DNA of 64,000 nucleotides from Cladorhizidae sp. MBARI D1340-BT2. Lineage: Eukaryota; Porifera; Demospongiae; Poecilosclerida; Cladorhizidae. Where the stretch lies: positions 15,280,759 through 15,344,758 of the forward strand of contig JAQNBH010000007.1 in the NCBI GenBank assembly GCA_028752905.1. Direction: 5' to 3'. Made by a program: the position numbers and the translations under genes. Positions 45,101 through 57,164 of this stretch are shown here, piece by piece; the first letter of the stretch is position 1; every line of letters begins with the position of its first letter. The notes below the pieces were generated by a model. The model ran no database searches and was not told the origin of the DNA. It saw nothing but the letters and a program-made list of their open reading frames with translations.

Positions 45101-46382
45101 AAAGCATTACCATGGTCATTTCTTTCATAGGTGGTGAAAGTGAGCTATCATGTGTTAAAACTCTTCCTAACATTCTTCGTTATTACAATCCTAAACTCAA
45201 AGGCTATAATGATGGCCAAATGGAGAGTGTTACTCAGTTAGATGTGGCAACAATCAGTGCGTTCAGTGCTGATATGTTAGGACAGGCAAAAGAACTTGTA
45301 CGATGGGCATGCAGGTTGGAAAACATAGACTTTAGGAATGACTGGAAGATTGTCACCATTTATGTCGGCATTAATGATGTTTGTTCTCTATCCTGCCAAA
45401 TAAACACATCTGTTCTCTTCGTTGCTAATATCATGCATGCACTAGATTACCTGAGGGATAATCTTCCAAGGACTTTTGTTAATTTGGTACAACTCATGAA
45501 TATCGGAAATTTTATTAAAAATTCATTTGTTTATAGACATCAGTGTTCTAAACTTGCCTGTAAATGTGCAAGTTTTGGAAATTCAAATCGAGTTCTTGAA
45601 AATTTTATTCAGATTATTGATAACTCTCAGAAGTTGCTTGATTTGTTTATTTCCAGTGGTAGATATGATAATATAGATAATTTCACAGTTGTTCTGCAAC
45701 CATTTCTTAGTAATGTTGTACCTAGCGGAATAGAAAATGGTGCAGATTCATCTCAACTTCTGGCTTATTGCAGCCATCTAAGTCCTGCTAACCATCGTGA
45801 TATATATTTGGGATTATGGAACAACATGTTTGAAAAGCTAGGAAACAAGAGTAGGAAACTTTACCCTCCCGTGGCAGAAATTAGGTGCCCCACAGAGCAA
45901 TGGCCTTACTTATTCACAGCCAAGAATAGTAATGAACTTTCAGGTAAGTGCATATCCCTTGTCATTGTGATACAGGGCAGACCCAAGTCTTGCAGGGTGA
46001 GTATCATTATTATGTTAGCTATGTAAATAGAAGCCGATATTTATTTGGCCGTTTTAAGCCATCCTTATAAAACTATGTCCTTGAGTACATTTCCTATAAT
46101 CATTATTTGAGGAGTGCCTCTACATGCTATAGTGCAGAAGGCTATAGCATCTAGCGAAAAAATGTCAAAGAGCACAATTTAAGTTGATTAGCTACACTGC
46201 ACATTTCTACAGAGAGTTAGTTGGTATGATATATTATACTTATATTCCTATTATTTTCTTTAGTTACAGATTTTAAGCTTGCACCTGTGCAGGAGAACTC
46301 GACATTACTGTCAGCTTACTGGACTAAGGCTGATAAGCACCTTAGCATAAATAAACTACACTATGAGTACACTATGCAATAA
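41844..46382 (+). CDS. Secreted phospholipase B-like protein (GDSL family), 3 exons
   Basis: Exons 41,844-42,108, 45,131-45,943 and 46,264-46,382 join in phase to 398 codons. The start is the ATG giving MKIFTCLLILSAQFSPFLCC, a signal peptide, so the product is probably secreted. Family: PLB1-type SGNH lipases, which hydrolyse acyl esters of phospholipids with Ser-Asp-His. Seen: block I is GAMGDFVTPG (residues 60-69), with Phe65 where the catalytic Ser belongs; GIND (about 168-171) is intact; the last block is YCSHLSP (301-307) with His but Tyr in place of Asp; LWNNMFEKLG follows. It therefore looks catalytically dead. The third exon begins an FN3-like domain, cut short by TAA. Intron 1 is 3.0 kb. 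Confidence 0.8.
42109..45130. other. Intron 1 of the phospholipase B-like gene
   Basis: AT-rich; G-run at 42,955-42,966. Near 43,465-43,560 a short purine-rich segment repeats GGA-GAAGAGA and CTGCCTGCCAAGG-type words. No nested gene recognised; small frames at 43,577-43,759 and 44,025-44,294 lack support. Confidence 0.5.
45131..45943 (+). CDS. Phospholipase B-like exon 2
   Basis: Acceptor TTTCATAG at 45,130; donor GTAAGTGC at 45,944. Carries most of the SGNH fold: ESELSCVKTLPNILRYYNP, TIYVGINDVCSLSC, FTVVLQPFLSN, SHLSPANHRDIYLGLWNNMF. Confidence 0.88.
46130..46190. repeat. Half copy of the foldback repeat
   Basis: AAGGCTATAGCATCTAGCG, then AAAATGTCAAAGAG and AAGTTGATTA: diverged 3' arm of the 20,655-20,832 family, inside intron 2 of the phospholipase B-like gene. 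Confidence 0.6.
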
Positions 46383-46545
46383 CTGGATAATCTTTGAAAT
46401 CCCACCATCAAAGAATGAGACCTATATGTCCCATACTCTCTCAGGCTTGATTCCATTCACTATCTATGAATGCTCACTGTTGAAAAAAATGTTTCAGTTT
46501 TCTAATCTACAAAGGGCAAGGACAGGAGAAGATGGTATGACATAA
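46264..46545 (+). pseudogene. FN3-like exon with frameshift (exon 3 region)
   Basis: After acceptor TTTCTTTAG the frame reads VTDFKLAPVQENSTLLSAYW and LHYEYTMQ, then TAA at 46,380. A second frame from about 46,370 continues NNWIIFEIPPSKNE and SHTLSGLIPFTIYECSL, which completes a typical FN3 pattern (SGL-x-PFT-x-YE). So either a frameshift truncated the FN3 domain or an unrecognised splice joins the two. Later sequence shows no further domain. Confidence 0.6.
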
Positions 46546-46593
46546 TGAATGATTTTAATGGGGAAATGACTCAAGACCTCTTGCTATGTAATG

Positions 46594-47275
46594 TCCTGAA
46601 GCAGGTGTGTGGTTGAGTGCTCTCCCAATTCCATCTCTTGTCTTTGCATGGATGATGTCTCCATGCGCATTTCAGTGGGCCTTCCTTTGGGAACACATCT
46701 TTCTCAGCCACACCCATGTCATCACTGTGGGTTGGTGCAAGTGTTGCTTGCTTGGCCAGACATTGTCTTAGCTGTCATTTCAGTAATGGTCGTCATCCTA
46801 GACATGCATCAATCAACAACATCAATCATAGGTCACTATCATCTTCTGGGTTCTGTTCTAGACTGGAACCTCATGATCTCTTTTGCTCAGATGGAAAAAG
46901 ACCGGAAGGCATTAGTATGGTGCCTTGGAGAATGGGCAAGGTATTGCTACATGTCCTGATACATTTGCACCATCATACATTGCCAGGGCTACCAGCAGAG
47001 CAAGATTGGTGGCTAAGCATGCAGAGGAATTAAAGAAGACCAAATATGCACACCTTGAGAGCAGCCATTTTCTTTGTTCCCTTTGCGGTGGAGACATCTG
47101 GTGTATTGGGGACTGAGGCATGATCTTTTGAGAAGTAATTGGAGAGTAATTTACATGTATCCACCAGAGATTTCAACTCCAGGAGATACTTCCTTCAACA
47201 TCTGTCTGTGGCGATAGAGAGGGGGAATACTGAAGCGGTTTTGGGCACCCTGGGTCCATCTCCACCTGCTTGACT
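46594..47275 (+). mobile_element. 3' end of a retroelement polyprotein, decayed
   Basis: In shifting plus-strand frames: WLSALPIPS, CMDDVSMRISVGL, PHPCHHCG, SNGRHPRHASINNINHRSLS, SRLEPHDLFCSDGKRPEG, CPDTFAPSYIARATS, AEELKKTKYAHLESSH and finally LSVAIERGNTEAVLGTLG. This ordered set matches the C-terminal region of RT-bearing proteins common in invertebrate genomes, a non-LTR element by my judgement. The RT itself is absent. A CAACAACAA tail lies near 47,338. Confidence 0.7.
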
Positions 47276-48189
47276 TTGTTGTTTTTGTCATGGCTCTATA
47301 TTTTATTGTTGTGAAAATGATTGCTTTATCTTGATAAACAACAACAAATATCTATGATAACTATTGCATTGAGCTGAAAAACCGATGCTTGACTGTCAAT
47401 ATTGTGTTGCTATCCATAAAATCTAGCATAAGTTGATATCACAACTAAGGATGTAGAATGTTTCTCTGACTTTGTTGCAGTCAATAAAAGTGTATTATAC
47501 ATCAACCATGAAAGATAAGAGTAGTGATAGTAGTATGTCTATGTGAACTATGAGTAGTAGATCCGTATTACTAGGACTAGATAAATAGTTTGGATTGTTA
47601 CTGCCTTGAGAATAATTACAACAACCAACAAAGAAATGAATTATGTCCGTAAAAGATGCAGTCATGTCGCATTCTAATTAAAGATATTTGTAAGATTTGT
47701 ATTTTAAAATTGTTGATATTCATGCATGGCAAACAAGGGGTGTTTACAAAATTTATGTGATTTGTGTGAAAATAGTCGTTGTGAAACAGCTTGAGTGCTT
47801 GGCATGAGTTAACGAATCACTTCTTAAATCCATCCCAAAAAAATAGATAATGAAAACATGAAGGAAAGTCCATATAAGCATTAGCAGACACCAAAGAGCA
47901 TGAATAGTAAATCTATTTCTCTCGGATTGTATCACATACTATTATAATGTCATTTGTTAAGTGTCACAAAACATAATATGATGTAGACAAGACACGAGTG
48001 TCATTATCGTAATACCATAAGCTCATTATTTACAAGTACGTATATCACGAACAATATTATTTGCAAGAACAAAACATGCTATTCAAATAATTCTAGTAAA
48101 CACAAAATGTAAAAATAAACAGGCACCTCACATGATGAGATTAAATTTGCCTGCCATCAGCATTCCCCATGGCTCAGTTGTACATAAGC
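47276..48189. other. Intergenic with duplicate of 2,586-2,735
   Basis: The block at 47,355-47,505 duplicates 2,586-2,735 (ends in CAATAAAAGTGTATT). The rest shows nothing recognisable. Confidence 0.5.
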
Positions 48190-48570
48190 TGTGCATTAAT
48201 CCAAATAGTTGTACAACAGATCTTGGAGAAAGAAGGTATGCTGAAGGTTATAATGATGGGGCAGAAAGTGACCTTGGAGTAGAGAAGACCCCATTTAAAA
48301 TCCAATCCAAGTGGTCATTTGGTCTGATGAAAAATGAAGCATTTGTTTGAAATGTTGGCAAAATAAACTATTAGAAATATAATATGGGGAAACATCTCAG
48401 TGAACTAAGAATGGTGTATCTGAATATTATTGATCAAAGGAATTCTTATGAATTCTGAATCCAACCTGGTTCATTAATTGTCTGCTTCTAATTTCATACA
48501 TGACCTAAATGGCGGTTAAAAACATCAATTGTCTGCTGTTGGCAATCATCCTCTCTTTTTTGGACTTACT
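48190..48570 (-). repeat. Inverted copy of kinase upstream region
   Basis: Reverse complement of 30,620-31,380, without the MITE at 30,713-31,114; also related to 12,740-13,035. Landmarks: AGAGAAGACCCCATTTAAAA, GGAATTCTTATGAATTC, TACATGACCTAA. Together with the next module it places kinase-type upstream sequence in front of a different, plus-strand gene. Confidence 0.75.
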
Positions 48571-48589
48571 ATTTACTTTGTAATACTAA

Positions 48590-48715
48590 GCGGTCTGTAT
48601 CTCCCATTTATGTCAGCGATCTTTCCAACCTCAACAAATATCCTTACGCCGCATGCTTGTGGCATCTGCGTAGGGTGTGTAGCCTCAATTTTAGCGTTGA
48701 GTGAGAGTCACTGCT
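48590..48715 (+). promoter_or_regulatory. Promoter-like module, second plus-strand copy
   Basis: Matches 4,780-4,915, including TCTTTCCAACCTCAACAAAT and GCGTTGAGTGAGAGTCACTG. The YY1-like core is altered here (GCGATCTT rather than GCCATCTT). Confidence 0.45.
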
Positions 48716-48724
48716 TAAAGTCCG

Positions 48725-50160
48725 AGCATTGAAAGTGTTGGAATGGGCTAAGGGCAATCTCAAACAGGAAAGGGCCATGGGTTCGGAGTTAGTTCTGCTA
48801 GTTGAACACTGTGCATCATGGATATCCCACCAGGCATGCACAGCAACAGAGCTCACTTTTTGGCACAATGAACTCGATCATGCTTCATGTTTTCAGGACA
48901 GTGAAATCAAACCTGGTGAAGTTGGTTGTGTTTGCTGCTTGTATGAGAAACTGATGTAACCAAGCGCTCGACAGATATGGATGAGGGAATCTCCCTCACA
49001 GCTGTTGCTCTGTTTCTTTTTAGGAATTTTGTTAATGCTTGCACAAGCTGCAAATCAAAGGTCAACCTGCTACGTAACATGATTGAAGCACGTGTAAATG
49101 CCTGACTGTTTGCAGGACCTTCAGAGAAAGGCCTACTTCTGCTAGATGTCATTCGCAAGGCTGCAAGGCACAAGGAGGGCTGGGGACAACCTGTAATCGA
49201 GCCAGTAGACTGTGTACAAGTGTCCAAAATGTATCTCAACAAGCTGATGTTGCAAGATGCAACTGCCCGATAATTTATGACTGAGGATGGCAATTCTGCA
49301 AAGCCACTCGTCTAACCTCATTTCTCTTGCGTATTCAACCTCAGATCCTTACGATGGAGTAGACTGCAAAGCTATAAGGCCACTGCAATGAACTCTTTCA
49401 ATGGAAGAGCGCTGGGGGACTTGATCAAGTACAATGAATGCAATCTTTCATACTCTTTGATGACACCATTATGTATCAAGCATGGTTGTAAGCTGAAGAA
49501 TGCCCCACAGCATGCAACCTAAAGTTTGCTGCCATGAGAATGGCCGCTCATTATGGATATTACTTTGACTTGTATCAGAAGCCTTGGCTGGATGCCATCC
49601 CAAAGGCAGTGGAACCTTGCGACCCTCCAGAATCCTTGGTGTGGATTCGTGCTTGCAATCCAGCCTATTCCATTGTGTATCAGAGGCAGCAGATACTATC
49701 CATGCATATGGTCTGCCTAGGTATATACTTACACTTGGAAATGCTTTTTTCAAACATATCACAAAACTGCAGGAGATGCACAGAATGGTGAAGGAGAAGG
49801 TTCTGCACTTACCACTCTGCGAGGGTGCAGAATAATGTCAAAACCTACATCAAGGGACCAGGTTTGCGAGGTAATTGTGAAAATCACGCTCGCATGGAGC
49901 AGGACAAGAGTTTTGTTGGCCCAGATGACGTGTTTGTGTACAGCAAAGATGGATCAACTATGTGCATCCCAAAGTCACATTTTCACAATACCTTGTCCAC
50001 CAAGATGGACATAACAACACCCTCCGACCAATCTCCTCCTTCTCACCTAAGAAGTGGAGGGAACACACACACATAAAAAGGGAGGCACTGAAATGGAAAA
50101 GAAGAAGTTATGAAGAACTGAAGTATGTGAGTGGTGAAGAATTTTTGGTTTTTCTATAAG
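48725..50160 (+). pseudogene. Degraded gene of unknown function, copy 2
   Basis: Copy of 4,925-6,365. The first segment is longer here: the frame from 48,729 runs 76 codons (VLEWAKGNLKQERAMGSELV onward to VCCLYEKLM). Later segments again need frame changes (GPSEKGLLLLDVIRKAARHK; YLNKLMLQDAT; HYGYYFDLYQKP; KDGSTMCIPKSHF; PKKWREHTHIK). Small unique deletions, for example CTTGCGACACTC lost near 49,266, show it is not under strict frame constraint. Function unknown. Confidence 0.5.
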
Positions 50161-51840
50161 AATAATGCTATATGCATTTCACATGGTAATTTGAATATAA
50201 TTCATGAAAACAATTATAGAGTTCAAATTCTGTTCCACTATTCTTTGAACATTTTCTGGTGAGGTGACTAGGTGCACATCCAGTCCTTCTCATCTACTAA
50301 ATATGTTGGAAATTAGGCAGCCACTGGAAGATACATCTTGAATATGTATAGTTTTCCAGATACAGCATGATTCTGGAACCATAATAATATGACTCATCAT
50401 GTAATTTTACATCGAAGTGTAGCTGGACAAAGAGACTTGACATTTATTTAAAACCATCCAAATATAGCACTTCAATTTATACATAATATTATATAGACTA
50501 AACTTAAAATATAACAAAAACAAGAGAAGATACTAGTTTGTAAAATTAAATGCTGTATTTGGATGGTTTTGAATAAATGTCGAATATTTTTTCCCAGTTA
50601 CAATTCAATGTAACATAACCTGATGAGGGTCATTAACTATAAATGCAGTTGGTCCAGACTCATTCCATATATGGAATACTGTATATCAGCAGATGAGAAT
50701 GAGTGGAAGTGCCACCAAGTTATCTCACCAGCATAACAAATCCAAGGTGGGGTATTCCACAATACTTTCTGAACTGAAAGTTTAGCAAAAGCCATGCTGA
50801 AGTGGGAATATTTCTTGGGAGAGTATATTCATAATGAAAGTGCTCTCTGCTGTGCCATGGAGGACACCGTCCTACTTGAGGAGTAGAGGCACTTTCCTGA
50901 TTGGGTCCTGGTTTAACCATTGTGTCATCTGCTCTTCGGACTATGGATGCAGAATTCCTAAATCAGTCCTGAATGAAGTGTTTGATTTGTGTATAATACT
51001 TGAAAAGTGAGGTCTGTTGGCGGGATCATCTGTGCAGCACTTCATCTGAAGATCTTCATATCTAGGTGGAAATTAGTATAAGACAACTAATTATTAAACT
51101 GCTATATGTAAGTGCTAACCTCAATTATAGAATAAAAAAGGTATATACTCACTGGAAGCTAACAAACTTTAACTGGATGTATGTTCCCATGCAAATTAGG
51201 AAGCTCTTAAGGCATTTTCTATAGTTAATCATGTAGTGTAACACTGAACGATCCAGTTGGAATATGAGGGTGGCTTTAATACCTGGATGAATGATTAGTA
51301 AACAGGACATGCCCCAGCTATGCTGCTGCATTAAGAAGGGCTTATGAGACAAAGTGAAGAAGCAGCAATGCAAATGTGAATACATCACATTTATGTCATT
51401 TATGCTAAGCAACTTATTTGTTAAAAATAAACATCTTCCAATAATTATGACATCACAAAGTCATGCTTCCTGCCTCACAATTTATCAGAGCATGCTTCAT
51501 TGTAAGGCTTAACCATCCTGTATCCAGCGCGAAGCATAGCAAGAAGATCATATTTGTCTACTTGAGCATAGGGAGTCTTGCCACAACTAAAAATCTCCCA
51601 ACAAGTCACACCATAAGCCCACTGTAGTAAATAGAATAGAACCATTTACACATGATAGAAACTTATTAAGGCAAATGGGGAAAACATCAGTTAAAATCAT
51701 AAATTGCATGTAGGCTACAAATAATAGGTACTTAATGCTTAAATATTATATTTTGCCAGATATAAGCAACAAAATATTTTCTTGGTGATATATCTGAGTT
51801 AATTCATTCCAGCATTTCCTAAATCACAAGCATTACAATA

Positions 51841-52107
51841 CTATTGCATATTAAGATCCTTACGATGGAGTAGACTGCAAAGTTATAGGGCCACTGCAAT
51901 GAACTCTTTCAATGGAAGAGCGCTGGGGAACTTGAACAAGTACAATGAATGCAATCTTTCATACTCTTTGATGACACCATTATGTATCAAGCATAGTATG
52001 CTGAAGAATGCCCCACAGCATGCAACCTAATATTTGCCACTGTGAGAATGGTCGCTCATTATGGATATTACTTTGACTTGTATCAGAAGCCTCTGCTGGA
52101 TGCCATT
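51841..52107 (+). repeat. Copied piece of plus-strand gene replacing exon 7
   Basis: Counterpart of 8,082-8,354, matching 49,328-49,601 as well. Its presence in both arms dates the replacement before the segmental duplication. Confidence 0.85.
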
Positions 52108-53116
52108 CAGCCCACACAATACTGAGTATGTATAGTTCACACATTCAGCTACATAATATCAACTATGAAAAGTGCACTAACCTAGATTATGATTTGTTCT
52201 AAATTGTCCATTGAAGTTATGTGATCAAAATACTGCTTACCTTGTTTCTGCTCATTTTTGCATTATTAAAAATTTGTATATAGGTTTAACATGTCATCTT
52301 CCCTGACTGATTAAGATCTAGTGTAAACTCACATGCAGTTTCTTGCAACCAGGTCTCTATGTAATTAATTTGTTGGTCAAGTACCTTTGGCCACTTGTAG
52401 AAACATATCCAAAAGCTTGTTTTAAACTTTGATCTAGATATTTTTTAAATAGCAAATTTGCAATGTAACTGTCATTTCTCCAGTTGTCTTCCATGGCACA
52501 ACTCTCAAATGCTCATTCCCTTTGTCCAAGAAATCAAGGAGGTTGTCATTGGTCATAAATGGCATGACAATCAATGGGACTAAATGTCCATCCACACAGA
52601 CTCCAATTGGAGCAAGAACACTGAAGTGCTTGAATTTGCAGAGTATACAAGACTCCTTCAGAAGTTCCTTTACCATGTCTTGGGTGATAAGATCCTGATG
52701 TAACATAAAATAGTGCATCATGCAATGTTTAATCACACTCATTCACCTTGAAGAGTTTTGATTGTTTTGTTGAATAGTTAGTCCCACATGCTTACCTATA
52801 TATGACAGTTAGAAAACAAACCAAAAATCTCCCCATCTTAGTGTGCTTAGAACCCTACTACTAAGGCTGGTATATAGTACATCATAATACATACTGTCAT
52901 AATCAAAACAACTACTGAAACACAGCTGTTAGAATTTTAAAAAATTCAATACTTGCAAAACATGAAATTAATTTTAAAAAATATATATGCTTCATCCATG
53001 GAATAAGTCTAGTGATTAACCTTTCCTAGACAATTGTTGCAAACACATGAAAGTTTGCGCTGAGACAATGCTCATGATTTCATGACACTTATAAATTAGA
53101 TGGCCACAGATTCATG

Positions 53117-53563
53117 ACAGACTTCTTCTTTGTGACTTCCCCTTTATCATGACCCATAAATATTCATCAAAATATCCTCGGCCATTTGTAGTGGAGGTCA
53201 TAGTCCCCATAATTTTTTACTAGTACTAGCAAGCAGCTGTTTCTAAACTATTTCAAGTAAACTTACAGCATAGATCAAATATTGTGGACAATGTCTTGAA
53301 ATGGATATGATATGGTGAGTAAAACTTGAGCAAAACATTTATATATCTAGAGGGCAGCATATAGTATGAGTGGAGTTCACATGGTGTTGCAGAGGACTTA
53401 TCATTGGAAGTTGAACTAAATTCGAAGACAGACCAAGCAGTTCAACTTCGAATGATAAGTCCTTTGTGACTTCCCCTTTATCATGACCCATAAATATTCA
53501 TCAAAATATCCTCGACCATTTGTAGTGGAGGTCATAGTACCCATAATTTTTTACTAGAGACTA
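53117..53563. repeat. Local 105-bp duplication with inverted junction
   Basis: 53,117-53,226 (TTTGTGACTTCCCCTTTATC onward) is repeated at 53,458-53,563. Just before the second copy, a segment of about 22 bp (53,439-53,460) is an inverted copy of 53,396-53,417 with one mismatch. Copy A (9,430-9,740) has neither. The inverted bridge suggests template switching during replication. Confidence 0.75.
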
Positions 53564-54976
53564 CATGTATGTTTAGTACAAAAGAAGAAATATAATGGAA
53601 ATTATAGATATTATCTTTACAATGTACACATTCTAGGGTCGAACTTACCTGTCAGACAGGCTTAAATTTACTATAGAATTATAGTCATCAGTAGACAAAA
53701 ATATAGCTAGAAAGCTGGTAGAGCCTTAGCTACTAGATAAACATCAAGGAATAGCTAGCTATGAAGGTAATAGCTATAAACAGTTAGCAGAACTGAATTG
53801 ATAGACTCTCAGATCTAAGATCAGACATCCAATTTCCATGGCAGATGCATCACAATCTAAAAAAGGTAAGAAAACAATACAAAAGTTTAACATAAGAGCT
53901 ACTAGATAAGAATCCATAGTAATAAGCTAAAACATGATTAATTGATTTGCAATATTTCTGACATGCTCAATATTATTATTTATTGCTCCATCTACATTTG
54001 AAATAGTTCAACATTTCCTTTATCAAACTATTTTCAACTTACTCGACGATTAAGATATTTCATTATGTCTAAACTTAAACAATAATTTATGATAATGATA
54101 TAAAATCGATATTTCATTGAAAATATTTGCTAAGGAGAGTCATGGTTATCTACAGAGGATTTGCGGAAGAGGAAGTTGTCAAAATTACTACTGTGAGACA
54201 TGTATGGAGAATACATCGAGCAAAATAGTCGATATTTTGAAACAAACTTGATACATAGAAATGAGTGTGTGCTGTGTAGTATTTGATGCAGACAAAGAAC
54301 TCTTTATGGCCTAGAGTGGATATATCTGTGCTTTCAAGTCTCATGTTGCCGAAGTTAATGGAACAGAAATTGCAACTTGGTTAGTATATTAAAAAGCTTC
54401 ACTTAAGCTCACACATTTTTGATACAAATCAAGTTGTTGCCTAGCAAGGTAGCATTTAACATGACTCTTGTAGGATAACACTGCAATTGCTGTAATCGTT
54501 GGCCTTGGCAAGCATTGTGTTTCCAACAAAAAGCAACTAACTGAATAAAGTGTGTAGTTAGAGTATGGTTCGCTCTAGCTGAAGGAACCATAATATGGTA
54601 CTGGATAGAAGACCGAGGTACTAGACAGAACTAAAATAACTGTAAGGTATTAGAGTTTAAATTAGTGTTGTAGAGAAATAAAACATTTTCAAAGCATTTT
54701 TATTGTCGATAAACTATCTAGCACATCCATAGTGCTTACCAGATAGAGCCCTCAAGTCATAAACAAGGAAAGTTTGAGCCTTTTGATAGAAAATCACGTA
54801 ACTATAACTCTTTAGAGATGATAGTGGATAAATCCATGCACGTACATTTCATAATACTGATAATATGCATAAATACTGCAAATTGGAAGCCATTACAAAT
54901 AGCATGGAGCATCGAACTAAACATCATATTGTTGATTGTTAAGGAGATAAGTATTATAACTACATGGTTAGGTTAA

Positions 54977-55644
54977 AATGTCTCTTGGAGTATGATGCTC
55001 ACTGGGTTGCTATCCTGGAGGAGGCAGCTTTGTATCTCAGGTCAATGTTCAACTGGGATCTGTTGTATTCATAATAATATTCATAGTTGTGTTCAGCATG
55101 TGGTCACATAATCTTGACCTGAGAATTATAGATTAAAAAAAATTGTAATCATTACATTTATGATCATTTATCATCATAAACAATGTTTTATGTTGATAAA
55201 CGAGCATAATCATATTCATATGCTGTGGTCAGAATGTCATCGCAAACAGTTGACCACGTTATTTCAAGTAATAGAAAAACATTTATGTAAAAAACGTTAG
55301 AAGCTTATAAATACACATAATCATATTCATTGGCTGTGGTCAGCATGTGGTCACAACATCCTGAACAAATTGTTTGAAATACAATATTTAGGACAAAAAA
55401 TATTTAGGCAAAAATTATATTCAGCATCATAATCAATGTTCTTATATTGATTTTAAATACCTTATTCATATTCATACTTTGTGGTCAGCATGTGTTTTTC
55501 ACATACCACATGTTTATCAACAATAATGCTATCCCATAATATATGGTTGCTAGGGACTTTATTGCATTCCTGATTTTATATAAATTTTTAACTGTAGCTG
55601 TGTCAATTTCCAACAATTCTCCTGACAATCCGCCGGTGAGAGGG
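54977..55644. mobile_element. TTAA-flanked insertion, piggyBac-like right end
   Basis: TTAA at 54,973-54,976 and 55,645-55,648; the matching site in arm 1 (11,140-11,143) has one TTAA and no insert. The right end, inverted, begins CCCTCTCACCGGCGG, close in style to the CCCTTTCACTGGCA end of 13,037-14,338. The left end lacks a matching inverted repeat, so it may be truncated. Inside, four diverged copies of a block around GTGGTCAGCATGTGGTCACA occur at about 55,087, 55,222, 55,334 and 55,480. Confidence 0.7.
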
Positions 55645-56539
55645 TTAAGTGTAGCCTTGACAGCAGACGTCGATTTAGATTTCATTGTGCTAGATCTGGC
55701 ATAGGTATTTGTTACTGAGTAGCATTCTCTTTGTGTGCATATATTGGGAATAACAATCTCATACATTTAAATTTGCCTGCTGTCAGTCGTAAAAACCTAA
55801 CAAACAGCATTGCAGCATATATCGTAACATAGACTTTACCTCTTAAATTTCAAGTTATGAGATTCTATGATACAACAGCACTTTGTCATGTCCGGTCCAA
55901 AAAGTGGCACACTGAAATCATTATCACTCGTCGTTCCAGGATCATCTGTGTGTATAATAGGCTATGCATAGAACTATATTTTAATAATCACACTGTAGTA
56001 AACTTTGTCCTTCCACATCCAAAGTGACCAGGGCCTAAAGGTGGTGTGGCATTGATATAATTATGTTTGAATAACATGTACTTACTTAAAAACTATCTAG
56101 TTTATGTTTAGTGCATATATACTGGATTCCCTTTAAAGCTGGGCTTTTACACCTCACATGGTTGCTTAGTTGAGTCCAGCTCTACACCACATAAAGCTGC
56201 TACTAAACACTGAGCAACATTATTCTCCATCAATCAGGCCCTGAATTCTTAGAAAAACTTCTACCATGGCTAGAGTGGTTCATGGCATTGGTCACAGAGC
56301 TAGCTTTCCAACATAATAGGTGGGATGGTACATTTTGTTGCAAAATTTTAAGGTTCTGAACTGGTCCCAGCACCTTTTGTGTCTGCACAAAATCCTACAT
56401 GGTGTGTGATTTCTGTTATGAGTTGAATAATTCTCATTAATTATTATCTATCTTGGTGCATGGTGAAAATAACTTAAAAGATTCCTGGAAATCCGTGGCA
56501 AGTAGATTTTGGTAGATATTTTTCTCTGCCACTCATTTC

Positions 56540-56830
56540 TACATAACTCATGGGGCAATATCCCTTTTGCCTTAATAGGTCTTTATCATGTGTAAATAGC
56601 TATTTCATACAGTGGGTCTATGGTGTGACTTTTGGGAGGTGTTGAGTTGTGGCAAGATTCCTTATGCTCGTGTAGCTAAAAATGAACTTCTTACTATCTT
56701 TTGCTCTGGATACAGGATGGTTAAGTCTTACAATGAAGCATGCTCCGATAAATTATGAGGCAGGAAGCATGAATTAGTGATGTCATAATTATTGGAAGAT
56801 GATTATTTGGGTTGCTTAGTGTAAACGACA
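56540..56830 (+). pseudogene. Inverted relic of kinase exon 8, copy 2
   Basis: Exon-like stretch 56,613-56,754 on the plus strand with [17 protein letters not shown] end; duplicate of 12,030-12,345 and likewise frameshifted. Confidence 0.72.
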
Positions 56831-57164
56831 TAAATGTGATTTGTTTCAGAGTGAGACCTAGTATATATGAAAAGTACTAATTAAGAGCAACATCACCAAA
56901 AAATTGTTGGCTTGTACACTCTGTATCCTCCCATTTCAGAGACCTTGGAGATAGGATCAGCTACTTTAGATGAAGTGGGAGTAGCAAGATGACCCTTTCT
57001 CACAGATAAACTATTTCAGGAATCCTCAGTTTTTTCTGACTTAGTCATGATATTGTTCTTTTGAATCAAAACTGTCCTGAATGAAATAGATGCTATGTAA
57101 ATATCAAGTCTATCGATGCACAAACACACCCATGTGTAAAATCAAGATAATTGAGCGCGCGACA

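Larger units (their letters stand above)
50720..57048 (-). pseudogene. Tyrosine kinase pseudogene C
   Basis: Duplicate of A. E9 50,720-51,061, E8 51,479-51,621 (donor GTGAGG intact, unlike A), E6 about 52,338-52,440 (deletions give a stop before HRD), E5 52,470-52,694 (the same +1 shift as A, otherwise open: PIGVCVDGHLVPLIVMPFM), E4 reduced by a deletion that removes VAIK, E3 near 55,840-55,945, E1 ATG at 57,048 with the same early TGA. E7 is replaced as in A. A TTAA insertion (54,977) lies between E3 and E4. Clearly non-functional as a kinase. Confidence 0.88.
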
